A stretch of DNA of 64,000 nucleotides from Sphaerisporangium album (GTDB lineage Bacteria > Actinomycetota > Actinomycetes > Streptosporangiales > Streptosporangiaceae). Positions 25,328 through 32,953 of this stretch are shown in pieces. The DNA is taken from positions 124,001 through 188,000 of the forward strand of contig NZ_QOIL01000005.1 in assembly GCF_003323745.1 (NCBI RefSeq). Reading direction: 5' to 3'. The translations under genes were made by a program, and so were the position numbers. The notes below the pieces were generated by a model. It was given only the letters and a program-made list of their open reading frames with translations, made no database searches and was not told where the DNA came from. How positions within the stretch are numbered: position 1 is the stretch's first letter; the number at the start of each line of letters is the position of its first letter.

Positions 25328-25738
25328 TCACGCTCCGATGGGCGTGTTCTGGTAGGCGGTGACGAGCCACTGGCCGTCCTGCTTCGCCAGCACCCACGTG
25401 GCGCGAATGGCCCGCTCCGGCGAGACCTCGGTCTCCTCGCCCGTGAGCACCCCGCCCTTGGTGGTCAGCACCGCGGCCTCCGGCCCCAGGAACTTGGCCG
25501 AAAGCGGCTCGCCGAACACCCGCGTGCCCTTGTAAGGGCCGGAGTAGGCGGCGTCCATGAACGCGCGGATGCTCTCGCGGCCCGTGACATAGATATCACC
25601 GGGCAGGATCATGGTGGCGTCCTCGGTGAATATGCTGGCGAATGCTTCGCCGTCGTTCTTCGCCCAGGCGGCGATCATGCGCCGCGGCACCTCGCGAACG
25701 GCCGTCGTGTCGTCGACGGTGGTCGATGTAGCGCTCAT
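25328..25738 (-). CDS. SgcJ/EcaC-family NTF2-fold protein
   Basis: The 136-residue protein is a single cone-shaped NTF2/SnoaL-like domain: IAAWAKNDGEAFASIFTEDA in the first helix pair, the YVTGRESIRAFMDAAY middle segment and WVLAKQDGQWLVTAYQNTP at the end. This is the SgcJ/EcaC group, named after a C-1027 enediyne cluster protein. Family members can act as cyclases, hydratases or accessory oxygenation proteins, and the exact reaction here is unknown. It is divergent from the carrier-protein gene at 25999. Similar proteins also occur outside enediyne clusters, so on its own it is weak evidence. Confidence 0.8.
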   Translation of the reverse strand: MSATSTTVDDTTAVREVPRRMIAAWAKNDGEAFASIFTEDATMILPGDIYVTGRESIRAFMDAAYSGPYKGTRVFGEPLSAKFLGPEAAVLTTKGGVLTGEETEVSPERAIRATWVLAKQDGQWLVTAYQNTPIGA

Positions 25739-25998
25739 TTACCCGTCCTCTACTCTACGAGATCTTCGGTGGCCAGGCGCGGCCGCCTCCAATCGTGACC
25801 CTCCGCGACCTTAACTCCGTCCGGACTATGGGTTTTCTCCTGTCGTGCCTAATCGGTCGCCTTATTTCCAGCATTTTCAAAGATGTACGAGGACTCGCGA
25901 CTTGTGACGATATATCAGCAAGAACCGGTATTCAGGGCGGGTATCCGTTCGCGGGTCGACACGCCTTTGATTGGGATTTCGGGAATGGAGGACACCGG

Positions 25999-26274
25999 AT
26001 GACTGACAATCGGGCAAACGAGCTGAGTTTCTCCCTGATCGAGGAGAAGGTCGGAGAGATCTGGCGGAACGTGCTCGATGTGCCGGACGAGATGGCTGAT
26101 GCCACGTTCTTCGATCTGGAGGGCGAGTCGATCTCCGCGATCCGCATCGTCTCGCGTATCGAGGACGAGCTGGGCGTCGAGATCGAGGTGGGCGACCTCT
26201 TCGAGGAGGACCCCAACCTCGGAGCGCTGGTGCTCAGGGTCGCCGCCGCGGCGAAGGTCTCGTCCCTCGCCTGA
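25999..26274 (+). CDS. Free-standing acyl/peptidyl carrier protein
   Basis: The 91-residue protein is a single carrier domain. The phosphopantetheine-attachment serine is Ser44 in DLEGESISAIRIVSRI, and the helix III acidic patch VGDLFEEDPNL follows. The attachment motif is GES rather than the usual GDS or GGS. GGAGG lies seven bases before ATG 25999. It precedes the group-D flavin enzyme by 114 bp on the same strand. It would hold the aryl acid activated by the ligase at 16472 for modification and for transfer by the condensation enzyme at 10829; this division of labour is an inference from SgcC1/C2/C5-type pathways. Confidence 0.9.
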   Translation: MTDNRANELSFSLIEEKVGEIWRNVLDVPDEMADATFFDLEGESISAIRIVSRIEDELGVEIEVGDLFEEDPNLGALVLRVAAAAKVSSLA

Positions 26275-26388
26275 ACGCGTCCGCGCGACGCGAGCCTGTT
26301 CGACCGCTGGGATGCCGGACACGCGGCCTCAGCGTCCCGTCCGAGGGACCACGAGAGCGTCCCATACCAGAAACACTAGGAGGAAACA

Positions 26389-27570
26389 GTGGTGACGACC
26401 GAGGTTCCGGCACGGGAGGAACTCGTGCGACGGGTGTCCGCCCTCGCGCCGGCCCTGCAGTCAAAGGCGGCCTGGGCTGAGCAGAACCGGCGCCTCCATG
26501 AGGAGTCGATCGAGGCCCTGGCCGACGCAGGCGTCTTCAAGATGAGGGTCCCCGCGCGCTTCGGCGGTTACGAGTGCGACACGCGCACCCTCGTCGCCGT
26601 GGGCGCCGAGCTGGGTCAGGCCGACGGCTCCACAGGGTGGACGGCGTCGGTCTACTGGATCCCCACGTGGATGGTGTGCCTGTTCCCCGACGACGTCCAG
26701 GCGGAGGTGTTCTCGACGCCGGACGTACGGGTGTGCGGGACGCTCAGTCCCAGCGCGATGGCCGCCCCGGTCAAGGGCGGCGTCGTGGTCAACGGCAAGT
26801 GGGGATTCGTCAGCGGCGCCTGGCACAGCCACTGGCAGGAGATCGTGGCCATCCAGGTGGGGCCCGACCAGGAGCCCATGCCGATCATGGCGCTGGTCCC
26901 CATGTCCGACCTGCAGATCATCGACGACTGGCACACGACCGGGCTCCAGGGCACCGGCAGCGTCAGCACCGTCGCCCAGGACGTGTTCGTACCGGCCGAG
27001 CGGATCATCCCGCTGCCCGCGGTGCTCCAGGAGCAGTACGCCTCTCGCCTGAACGCGGACATCCCGATCTACCGGGCCCCGCTGCTGCCCGTCGCCTCCG
27101 CCTCCTCGGTCGGTACCTTCCTGGGCCTGGCCCAGGCGGCCAAGACGGCGTTCCTGGACCGCCTGCCCGGCCGCAAGATCACGTACACCGGGTACGACCA
27201 GCAGAGCGAGGCGCCCATCACCCACCTGCAGGTCGCCGCGGCCGTGCTCAAGATCGACCAGGCGCAGTTCCACGCCGAGCGGCTGGCCGGGACCGTGGAC
27301 GGCAAGAGCGAGCGCGGCGAGCAGTGGACGCTGGAGGAGCGGGCCAGGGTCCGCGCCGACATGGGTGCGGTGTGCGCGCTGACCAAGGAGGCCGTGGACA
27401 TCCTCGCCACCGCGAGCGGCGGCTCCTCCCTCTACTCCGACGTGCCGATCCAGCGCATCCTGCGCGACGTGCAGAGCGCCAACCTGCACGCGCTCATGCA
27501 CCCCAACACCAACGCCGAGCTCTACGGCAGGGTCCTCTGCGGCCTTCCGCCCAACACCCTCTACATCTGA
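26389..27570 (+). CDS. Group-D flavin monooxygenase (acyl-CoA-dehydrogenase fold)
   Basis: The 393-residue protein has the acyl-CoA dehydrogenase fold of two-component flavin oxygenases (HsaA, nitrososynthases such as KijD3/DnmZ). Seen are FKMRVPARFGGYECD near residue 50, GQADGSTGWTASVYW, the GKWGFVSGAWHSHW beta-domain, and the C-terminal helical domain with ATASGGSSLYSDVPIQRILRD. Such enzymes use reduced flavin to hydroxylate phenolic or aminoaromatic substrates, or N-oxidise amino sugars. Its position directly after the carrier protein suggests hydroxylation of a carrier-bound aryl group, but amino-sugar N-oxidation cannot be excluded. No flavin reductase is nearby. AGGAGG precedes tandem GTG codons at 26389 and 26392. 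Confidence 0.85.
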   Translation: MVTTEVPAREELVRRVSALAPALQSKAAWAEQNRRLHEESIEALADAGVFKMRVPARFGGYECDTRTLVAVGAELGQADGSTGWTASVYWIPTWMVCLFPDDVQAEVFSTPDVRVCGTLSPSAMAAPVKGGVVVNGKWGFVSGAWHSHWQEIVAIQVGPDQEPMPIMALVPMSDLQIIDDWHTTGLQGTGSVSTVAQDVFVPAERIIPLPAVLQEQYASRLNADIPIYRAPLLPVASASSVGTFLGLAQAAKTAFLDRLPGRKITYTGYDQQSEAPITHLQVAAAVLKIDQAQFHAERLAGTVDGKSERGEQWTLEERARVRADMGAVCALTKEAVDILATASGGSSLYSDVPIQRILRDVQSANLHALMHPNTNAELYGRVLCGLPPNTLYI

Positions 27571-27609
27571 CGAACACCCTCCACTCCATCCGCCTTCCGC
27601 CGGCTGGAG

Positions 27610-27638
27610 GTGCCCCGCGGCCGTCGGCCGCGGGGCAC
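27610..27638. terminator. Hairpin terminator
   Basis: GTGCCCCGCGGCC pairs perfectly with GGCCGCGGGGCAC around a three-base loop, between the convergent genes ending at 27570 and 27646. Confidence 0.85.
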
Positions 27639-27645
27639 TGGCGTG

Positions 27646-28617
27646 TCAGGCCGTCTCCATGCTTCCCGTCGGCACTCTCTCCTGGAGCAGTTGGTGCTCC
27701 TTGCCGTCCGTCCCGTAGGCGTCGACGATGAGCTCCCGGCCGAGGTTCCCCCGTATCAGCAGATCGGCCACCACACCCCAGCTCGTGCTCCCATCCGGTT
27801 CCCTCAGCGCCGCCGCGACCGCGGTCAGATCGTCCACCACCTCCTCCAGCATGTCCGCGACGGCGCCGGCGTTGTGATCGAGGATGTCGATCCACTGCTC
27901 CGGAGGGCTCCCGGCGACCCGGGTCACGTCGTACAACCCCCTGCCGACGAGGGACAGCGCGTCCGGTCCCGCACCCGCGTACGCGAATCTGGCGGCGAGC
28001 GCCGCCGACAACACCAGCGGCGCGTGCGACACCGCCGCGGCGGCCCTGTCGTGCGTGTACGGCGAGAGCAGCGCCACCTGCGCCCCGCAGGCCGTCACCA
28101 GCTCCATCACGGTCCGCACCGCGTACAGCGCCGTGGCCGGACCCGGGCACAACGCCCACTTCCGGCCGGCGAACAGGTCCGCGACGGCGGCGCCCGGACC
28201 CGATATCTCGCGCCCCGCCATCGGGTGCCCGGGAACGTACGTCCTCAGATCGCAGCCGGCGAGCTCGGCGCTCGACAGGATCCGCGCCTTGGTGCTGGCC
28301 ACGTCCGTGTACACGGCGCCCAGCCCCCGGCCCTGTGCGTCACGCAACACCTCGGCCACGGTGGACGGCGGGGTCGCGATGACCACCACGTCCGCCGGTG
28401 GCTCGTCCGCGTCCAGCTCGACACCCGCCTCCATGCGCACGGCCTCCACCAGCGAACGCGGGTCCTGGTCGGCCAGCGTCACGCGGGCTCCGTCGGCCCG
28501 TAGCGCGAGTGCCACGGAGGTGCCGATCAAACCGCATCCGATCACGGTGACGTGGCGGATCGCGGGTGCGGACCGGGTGGTCCGGTTGGTCGTGGACGTC
28601 AAGATGGCCATGGCCAT
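27646..28617 (-). CDS. tyrA: Prephenate/arogenate dehydrogenase (TyrA family)
   Basis: The 323-residue enzyme has the NAD-binding VTVIGCGLIGTSVALAL after a 20-residue polar lead, YTDVASTKARIL, the PGHPMAGREISGPG segment and the catalytic-histidine region HDRAAAAVSHAPLVLSAAL. It oxidatively decarboxylates prephenate or arogenate for tyrosine supply. A pathway-dedicated copy in an antibiotic cluster usually feeds a tyrosine- or 4-hydroxyphenylpyruvate-derived unit, which would fit a beta-tyrosine-like moiety, but no aminomutase is in the window. ATG 28617 is preceded by GAGGAAGGA. It marks the last clearly intact enzyme gene before the decayed zone. Confidence 0.9.
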   Translation of the reverse strand: MAMAILTSTTNRTTRSAPAIRHVTVIGCGLIGTSVALALRADGARVTLADQDPRSLVEAVRMEAGVELDADEPPADVVVIATPPSTVAEVLRDAQGRGLGAVYTDVASTKARILSSAELAGCDLRTYVPGHPMAGREISGPGAAVADLFAGRKWALCPGPATALYAVRTVMELVTACGAQVALLSPYTHDRAAAAVSHAPLVLSAALAARFAYAGAGPDALSLVGRGLYDVTRVAGSPPEQWIDILDHNAGAVADMLEEVVDDLTAVAAALREPDGSTSWGVVADLLIRGNLGRELIVDAYGTDGKEHQLLQERVPTGSMETA

Positions 28618-28751
28618 GGTGATCGGTCCTTCCTCAGTTCCTGGCGCGGTCCTCACAGCCATGGTGCGCCGCACCCGGCCCGAAAAGGGAGAAGAGGCCC
28701 GTCCGCTTACTGCCGATCGCCAACACGTTCCTGCCAAGCCGCAAAACGCGA

Positions 28752-28782
28752 CAGCCGCTCCTCCACGAGGGAGAAGCGGCTG
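28752..28782. terminator. Imperfect hairpin, probable terminator
   Basis: CAGCCGCT and AGCGGCTG arms continue imperfectly through pyrimidine- and purine-rich stretches to a short loop. It lies downstream of the minus-strand membrane-protein remnant. Confidence 0.5.
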
Positions 28783-28816
28783 CCTGCGCCGGCCGTCCAG
28801 AGGAGCTCGGAAGGGC

Positions 28817-28990
28817 TCATGACCAGGGGGCGACGGGACACCAAGGGATGATCTCCCGCCTGGCGAGCAGTCCGACGTCCCAGTAGAGGAACGTGAAGAC
28901 CCCCGCGACGATGAGCGCCGCCGAGCACCGCGGCGCCCGAGAAGAAGACCCGCCCCACCAGGACCGCCGACTCGAAGCCAACCGCTAGCG
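28817..28990 (-). pseudogene. Frameshifted fragment of a small membrane protein
   Basis: The minus strand reads GRVFFSGAAVLGG in one frame and then, after a one-base shift, ALIVAGVFTFLYWDVGLLAR and REIIPWCPVAPWS to a stop at 28817. The hydrophobic pattern looks like the end of a membrane protein, but the family is not recognised and no complete reading frame remains. Confidence 0.4.
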
Positions 28991-28998
28991 CGAGCGGG

Positions 28999-29364
28999 AT
29001 CTACTGGCTTGTCAGGAAGAATGTCAACCGGCTGCGCGTCTACCTGGCCGACGTGCGCCCGGCGATCCGCGACCACCGCCGCGACCCGCGCGACGACCTC
29101 ATTTCGCACCTGATCTCCCGGGGCTGCACGGCCGCCGAGATTCTCGGCGAGTGCCTCGGCGGCGGCGCCGCGAGCGCTGCGGCGTTGTCTTTCGGCGGCG
29201 GCCCGCACCGGTGTCCCGGAGCGGGCATCGCGATCCTGGAGACCGACGTCCTCCCCAGCCGCCTCTTCGCCATCGATGGCGTCCGGACGGCGCCGCCCCG
29301 CGTGACCTTCAACAACGACATCGGCGGGTACGAGATCCGCGGGCTGCGGATCAGCCTGGCATGA
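28999..29364 (+). pseudogene. Cytochrome P450 remnant with internal deletion
   Basis: An open stretch encodes YLADVRPAIRDHRRDPRDDL and ILGECLGG, typical of the region just before the P450 I-helix. It then jumps directly to LSFGGGPHRCPGAGIA, the heme-cysteine loop, and a normal C-terminal end (NNDIGGYEIRGLRISLA). About 130 residues, including the AGxxT and ExxR motifs, and the whole N-terminal third are missing. It cannot fold as a P450 and is a relic of another tailoring gene in the cluster. Confidence 0.8.
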
Positions 29365-29423
29365 CGGACGCGGCGTCCACAGGCCCACCTGCCCTTACCA
29401 GGGCACTGCCCATGAAGAAAAGC

Positions 29424-29462
29424 GGCCGGCGCCGCTCGGGGCGAAACCGAGCAGTGCCGGCC
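29424..29462. terminator. Hairpin downstream of the P450 remnant
   Basis: GGCCGGCGCCGCTCGG pairs with CCGAGCAGTGCCGGCC with two mismatches around a GGCGAAA loop. Confidence 0.5.
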
Positions 29463-29639
29463 CTGGCACCGATCACCCGTTCGGTTCCCCCGGTCAGCGT
29501 GAGCGGCTGGCCCGCCGTGGCATCGGACGGTGCCGTCAGTGTGAGCGTGGGTGCCGGGAGAGTCATGTGCGGCATCGACCTTCGGCTCATTCCGCAAAGC
29601 GAGCGAGACGTTTACATTCTCGCGTGGCAGGTGACACCG

Positions 29640-29673
29640 AAAGGCCACTTCCCGAACCCGGGAAGTGGCCTTT
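29640..29673. terminator. Terminator of the apoprotein gene
   Basis: Perfect 15-base arms (AAAGGCCACTTCCCG and its complement) with an AACC loop lie 35 bp beyond the stop codon of the minus-strand apoprotein gene. Confidence 0.85.
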
Positions 29674-29707
29674 GAGCTGCGGTGGATCCTATGAACGTGA
29701 ACTCAGA

Positions 29708-30142
29708 TCAGACGAAGGAAATCTGCTTGCTGCCGAGGAAGACGGTCTGGTTTCCAGCGCTGACGTAGCAGGCCGTCGTGGCACAGTTCACCGCGCCTAC
29801 TACGGCGCCCTCCGGGGTCACACCTTGGAAGCTCTTGCGGACGATGAACGGCGAGCTGATCGAACCACTGGCATTCGCGGTGACCGTCTTGGCCGTCTCC
29901 TGGTTACACGCCAGCTGGTCGTTGACGGTCGCGCACTGGACCACGCTGAACTGCTCGCTCGCTCCCGCGCCGCTGATCGCCACCGTGACGGTGCTACCGT
30001 CCGACAGGCCCGTGGACGGCGTCACGGAGAAGCTGGGAGCCGCGGCGGCGAAGGCGGAAGGCTGTGCCGCGAGGGTCAGGCCACCAGCCACGACCGCAGT
30101 GGCAATACCGAGCTTGGCGATAAGGCCGGTCTTCTTCTGCAT
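29708..30142 (-). CDS. Neocarzinostatin-family enediyne apoprotein (preprotein)
   Basis: The 144-residue preprotein has a typical signal peptide (MQKKTGLIAKLGIATAVVAG, alanine-rich cleavage region near residues 32-35) and a mature domain of about 110 residues of the neocarzinostatin family. Diagnostic stretches are FSVTPSTGLSDGSTVTV, the first cysteine pair in VVQCATVNDQLACN, FIVRKSFQGVTPEG and the second pair in VNCATTACYVS. Such proteins bind and stabilise 9-membered enediyne chromophores outside the cell. The gene is intact, with AAAGGAG upstream of ATG 30142 and a strong terminator. The family also includes members with no known ligand, so ligand identity depends on the cluster. Confidence 0.9.
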   Translation of the reverse strand: MQKKTGLIAKLGIATAVVAGGLTLAAQPSAFAAAAPSFSVTPSTGLSDGSTVTVAISGAGASEQFSVVQCATVNDQLACNQETAKTVTANASGSISSPFIVRKSFQGVTPEGAVVGAVNCATTACYVSAGNQTVFLGSKQISFV

Positions 30143-30531
30143 GCTCGCTCCTTTGCTCTGGCGATTGACTCGCTCTGACACTGATGAGTCTGGATCATGC
30201 GGATCGGCCGAATCAGAGAAACGGATGACAGCAAACTGACTCATGATTTCCACTTCCTGTCAACCGTCGAGTTGTCTCGCCGGTCCGGAGTAGGAACGCG
30301 CGCCCTCAGGCGCCGCGCCGATTCTCGACCTGGCTCAACGCGGGTTCCAGCGACGCGCCTCCGGACGCGCTTGCGGACAGCATGTGGGGGAGGGGGACCG
30401 GATCGCGCTGGGTGGCCGTCCGGCCTGGGACGGCGCGAACTCACCGTCGTGTGCCGGCGCCTCGCAGGGCCGGTATCCGTACTCGCATCGCGTGCGGCCA
30501 CGGTTGGCCCCGGCGACGTACGGGATGAGCG
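30143..30531. other. Promoter region of the apoprotein gene; no gene seen
   Basis: This 389-bp stretch lies upstream of the apoprotein gene and downstream of the Nudix remnant. It should hold the apoprotein promoter. I find no supported coding sequence and no copy of the cluster box. Confidence 0.5.
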
Positions 30532-30955
30532 TCACGGGCGTCGCCTCGCGGTCGCGGCCGGCTCGTCGTACCGGCGGTAGGGCGTGGTGGTTTCGCCGGC
30601 GACCACCAAGCCCTCGGTGCGCAGCACGGTCACCCCGTCGAGCCGCGTCTCCAGGGATTCGTCGCTTGGCGTCGGCTCCCCGTCGACCGCTCGGCCGGTA
30701 AGCACGATGGAAAATTTCTGACGGGCTTCACCGTCGCTGGTGTAGAGGATGACGTGCTTGGGGTCGGTGTACGTTCCGACAAGGCCGGTGATCACAGACC
30801 TGACCCCAGTCTCTTCCAGAGTCTCGCGGATCGCCGCCTCGGGCAGAGACTCGCCGAGGTCTATCGCACCACCGGGGACGGCCCAGTTACCCGACTACCG
30901 AGAAGACGGCAACGACTTCTACGCCCGCCACGCCCAGCACCTGGCCGTCCGTCAT
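30532..30955 (-). pseudogene. Frameshifted Nudix hydrolase
   Basis: ATG at 30955 opens MTDGQVLGVAGVEVVAVFSV, and the frame then hits a stop. A one-base shift resumes with NWAVPGGAIDLGESLPEAAI and RETLEETGV, a complete Nudix box (GX5EX7REUXEEXGU), and continues to the stop at 30532. Family length and the conserved box show a former nucleoside-diphosphate-linked hydrolase. One frameshift inactivates it unless it is a sequencing error. Confidence 0.75.
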
Positions 30956-31082
30956 CAAAAGACCCTGGAACGCCATTACCGATCCTCCTCACAATTAAGG
31001 ATCGGGCGTGCGGCGTGGCTTTAGGGCTGGCTGAAGGCTTTCGCCTGCTTGATGGACGGGCCCACCCTCTGTGTCAAGATGA

Positions 31083-31400
31083 TCACTGCGTCATCCACTC
31101 CGGCGGTTCAGTTGAGGTCGCCTTGCGCCACGTCTCCGCGACCTCCGAAGGGTTCTGCTGATAGAGGTTGCGAAAGAGCATTATTGCCGCGCGGAGTAGA
31201 TCGGGGAGATCCCGCTCTACAGCGGTCTAAAGGCCTTCCCACAACTAATGCAAGGCCCTCCTCAAGTTGTTCTGATTCATTTGGCAACTGGCCATTGACA
31301 ACGCAGCTGGTGGCCAAGTCCACCGAGTGGACCTCAGGGTTGGCACGAGCAAGCGTGCGCCTGACGTCCTTCGAACGCCGCCTGCCGGTGACCGGGCTCG
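31083..31400 (-). pseudogene. Decayed gene of unknown function
   Basis: The minus strand encodes LARANPEVHSVDLATSCVV and EQLEEGLALVVGRPLD in one frame. After a one-base shift it reads VERDLPDLLRAAIMLFRNLY and QNPSEVAETWRKATS to a stop at 31083. The helical, protein-like composition on both sides of the shift suggests a real gene that has decayed. No family is recognised. The stretch 31401-31658 between it and the next gene holds no supported gene. Confidence 0.4.
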
Positions 31401-31658
31401 CGCTCGACGTGCGGCTGGGGTCTGTCTCCCCTTGCGGCAAGCGGCGTAACCCGTTGCCGCGGTGCCCATCACCGTGGCCGCGACCGTCGACGGCCCACGC
31501 CGGTGTCGAGATGAACCGTCGATTCGACATACTCGAATGCCCGGTGAGGAATCCGTCGATCAGCGAGGAAGTCCACGAATCGAAACCCTTGACAAGGTGT
31601 CTCGCATTTATCAAGGCTGTGATCAGGTACCAAATCGAAGAGGATTCGAGTTATTCGA

Positions 31659-32845
31659 ATGGTGACGACAGGAATGCCAACGACGAGGAAGTCGTCGAGT
31701 ACGACCAAGGCGTTCGAGCTGCTGGAGACGGTGGCGTCCGCAGGCACAGCGGGTGCGAGCCTGTACGATCTGGCAGCCGCGTCCCATGTGGCGGTCAGCA
31801 CGGCCCACCGCTACGCCGCATCCCTGCTTGAGCTCGGCCTCTTGGAGAAGGACGGCGGCGGCCGGTACCGGCTCGTCGACATCACGATGACCAAGAAGGA
31901 CACGATCGGCCACCCCGACCGGCTCAGCCGATTCGCGTACGGGGCCACGCAGATCGAAGCCGAGGTCCCTTACACGGTGTTCAAGGACAGCCCCTCTGTG
32001 GACATGTCCGTGGCGCTGCACAACCCGACGAACACGGCGAAGAGCTACGGGTACTGGACCTGCACCACGCTTGCACCGGGCGAGGAGTCGACCTGGGGTT
32101 CGCCGACGATGGACATCGTCACGAATGTCGACACCATCCGGTACGACTCGGCCTACCGCTGGATGGCCGACGTCGAGCAGCCGGCTCACCCGCAGACGCC
32201 GACCGACCGGTATCTCGTGCTCGACAAGATCAAGAAGATGAGCGAGTGGCGTAGCGACGGCATCGCCTACGGTCAGGATCTGGCCACCACCCCGCAGAAC
32301 AACTTCTGGGGCGTGGTGAACCACGAGAACCCTGAAGGCGTCGTCCGCGTCGGGGACAACACCATCACGCCCGGCATGAAGTTCTGGGAGTGGGGACAGA
32401 ACGGCTCCTTCGGCACGAACATATTCCGGCGCGGGTCGTCCGAACGGCCATACATCGAGCTCTGGGCGGGTACGTCCGACAGGTTCTTCTCCTCGGCGGT
32501 CCTCCAGCCGCACCAGATGGGCTCGTGGACGGAGTCCTTGGCGCCGGCGCTTGGGCTCGCCGACGTCACCAACGCCACCCGACGGCGCCGCGCACGTCGG
32601 GTTCGCCCACGACGACGAAGGTGTGTCGGTCACGGCCAACGTGTTCACAATCCTCATCGGCCAGGACGTGTCGGCCGCCCTGGTCGACGACTCGACCGGA
32701 AGCACGCTGACGAGTGCGACTCACGGGTGACGCGTACGTCTCGCACGAACTCTCGGCACCTGTCGAGTCCGGTGCGACCGCGACGCTCGTGCTCACCGAT
32801 GGTGACGGGAAGGAGTTACTGCGCGCGAGCGCGACCGACGAGTGA
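31659..32845 (+). pseudogene. Chimeric relic: IclR-type HTH fused to a frameshifted DUF5107-like fragment
   Basis: The first 65 codons give an IclR winged-helix domain (KAFELLETVASAGTAGASL, AVSTAHRYAASLLELGLLEK). The frame then runs directly into a DUF5107-like beta-rich segment (VDMSVALHNPTNTAKSYGYW, NNFWGVVNHENPEGVV). Near 32570 it shifts by one base to HVGFAHDDEGVSVTANVFTI, and near 32725 by another to AYVSHELSAPVESGATATLV, ending at 32845. The IclR effector domain and the start of the DUF5107 protein are missing. The junction looks like a deletion fusing a regulator to a carbohydrate-locus gene, later decayed. Confidence 0.65.
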
Positions 32846-32953
32846 ACCGAACCAGTGCACATCGGCACCCGTGACGGGGGCCGCGCCTCACGCGCGGCCC
32901 CGAGGCCCGGAGCGGCACGAACGGACGCCTTGCTCAACGAAGAAGGAAGCGCA

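Noticed and set aside
29351-29590. Minus-strand short frame with an Ig-like stretch (LTLTAPSDATAGQPLTLTG)
   Set aside because: Only about 30 residues look protein-like, there is no good start site, and the hairpin at 29424 lies within the frame. It may be a relic but is too weak to call.
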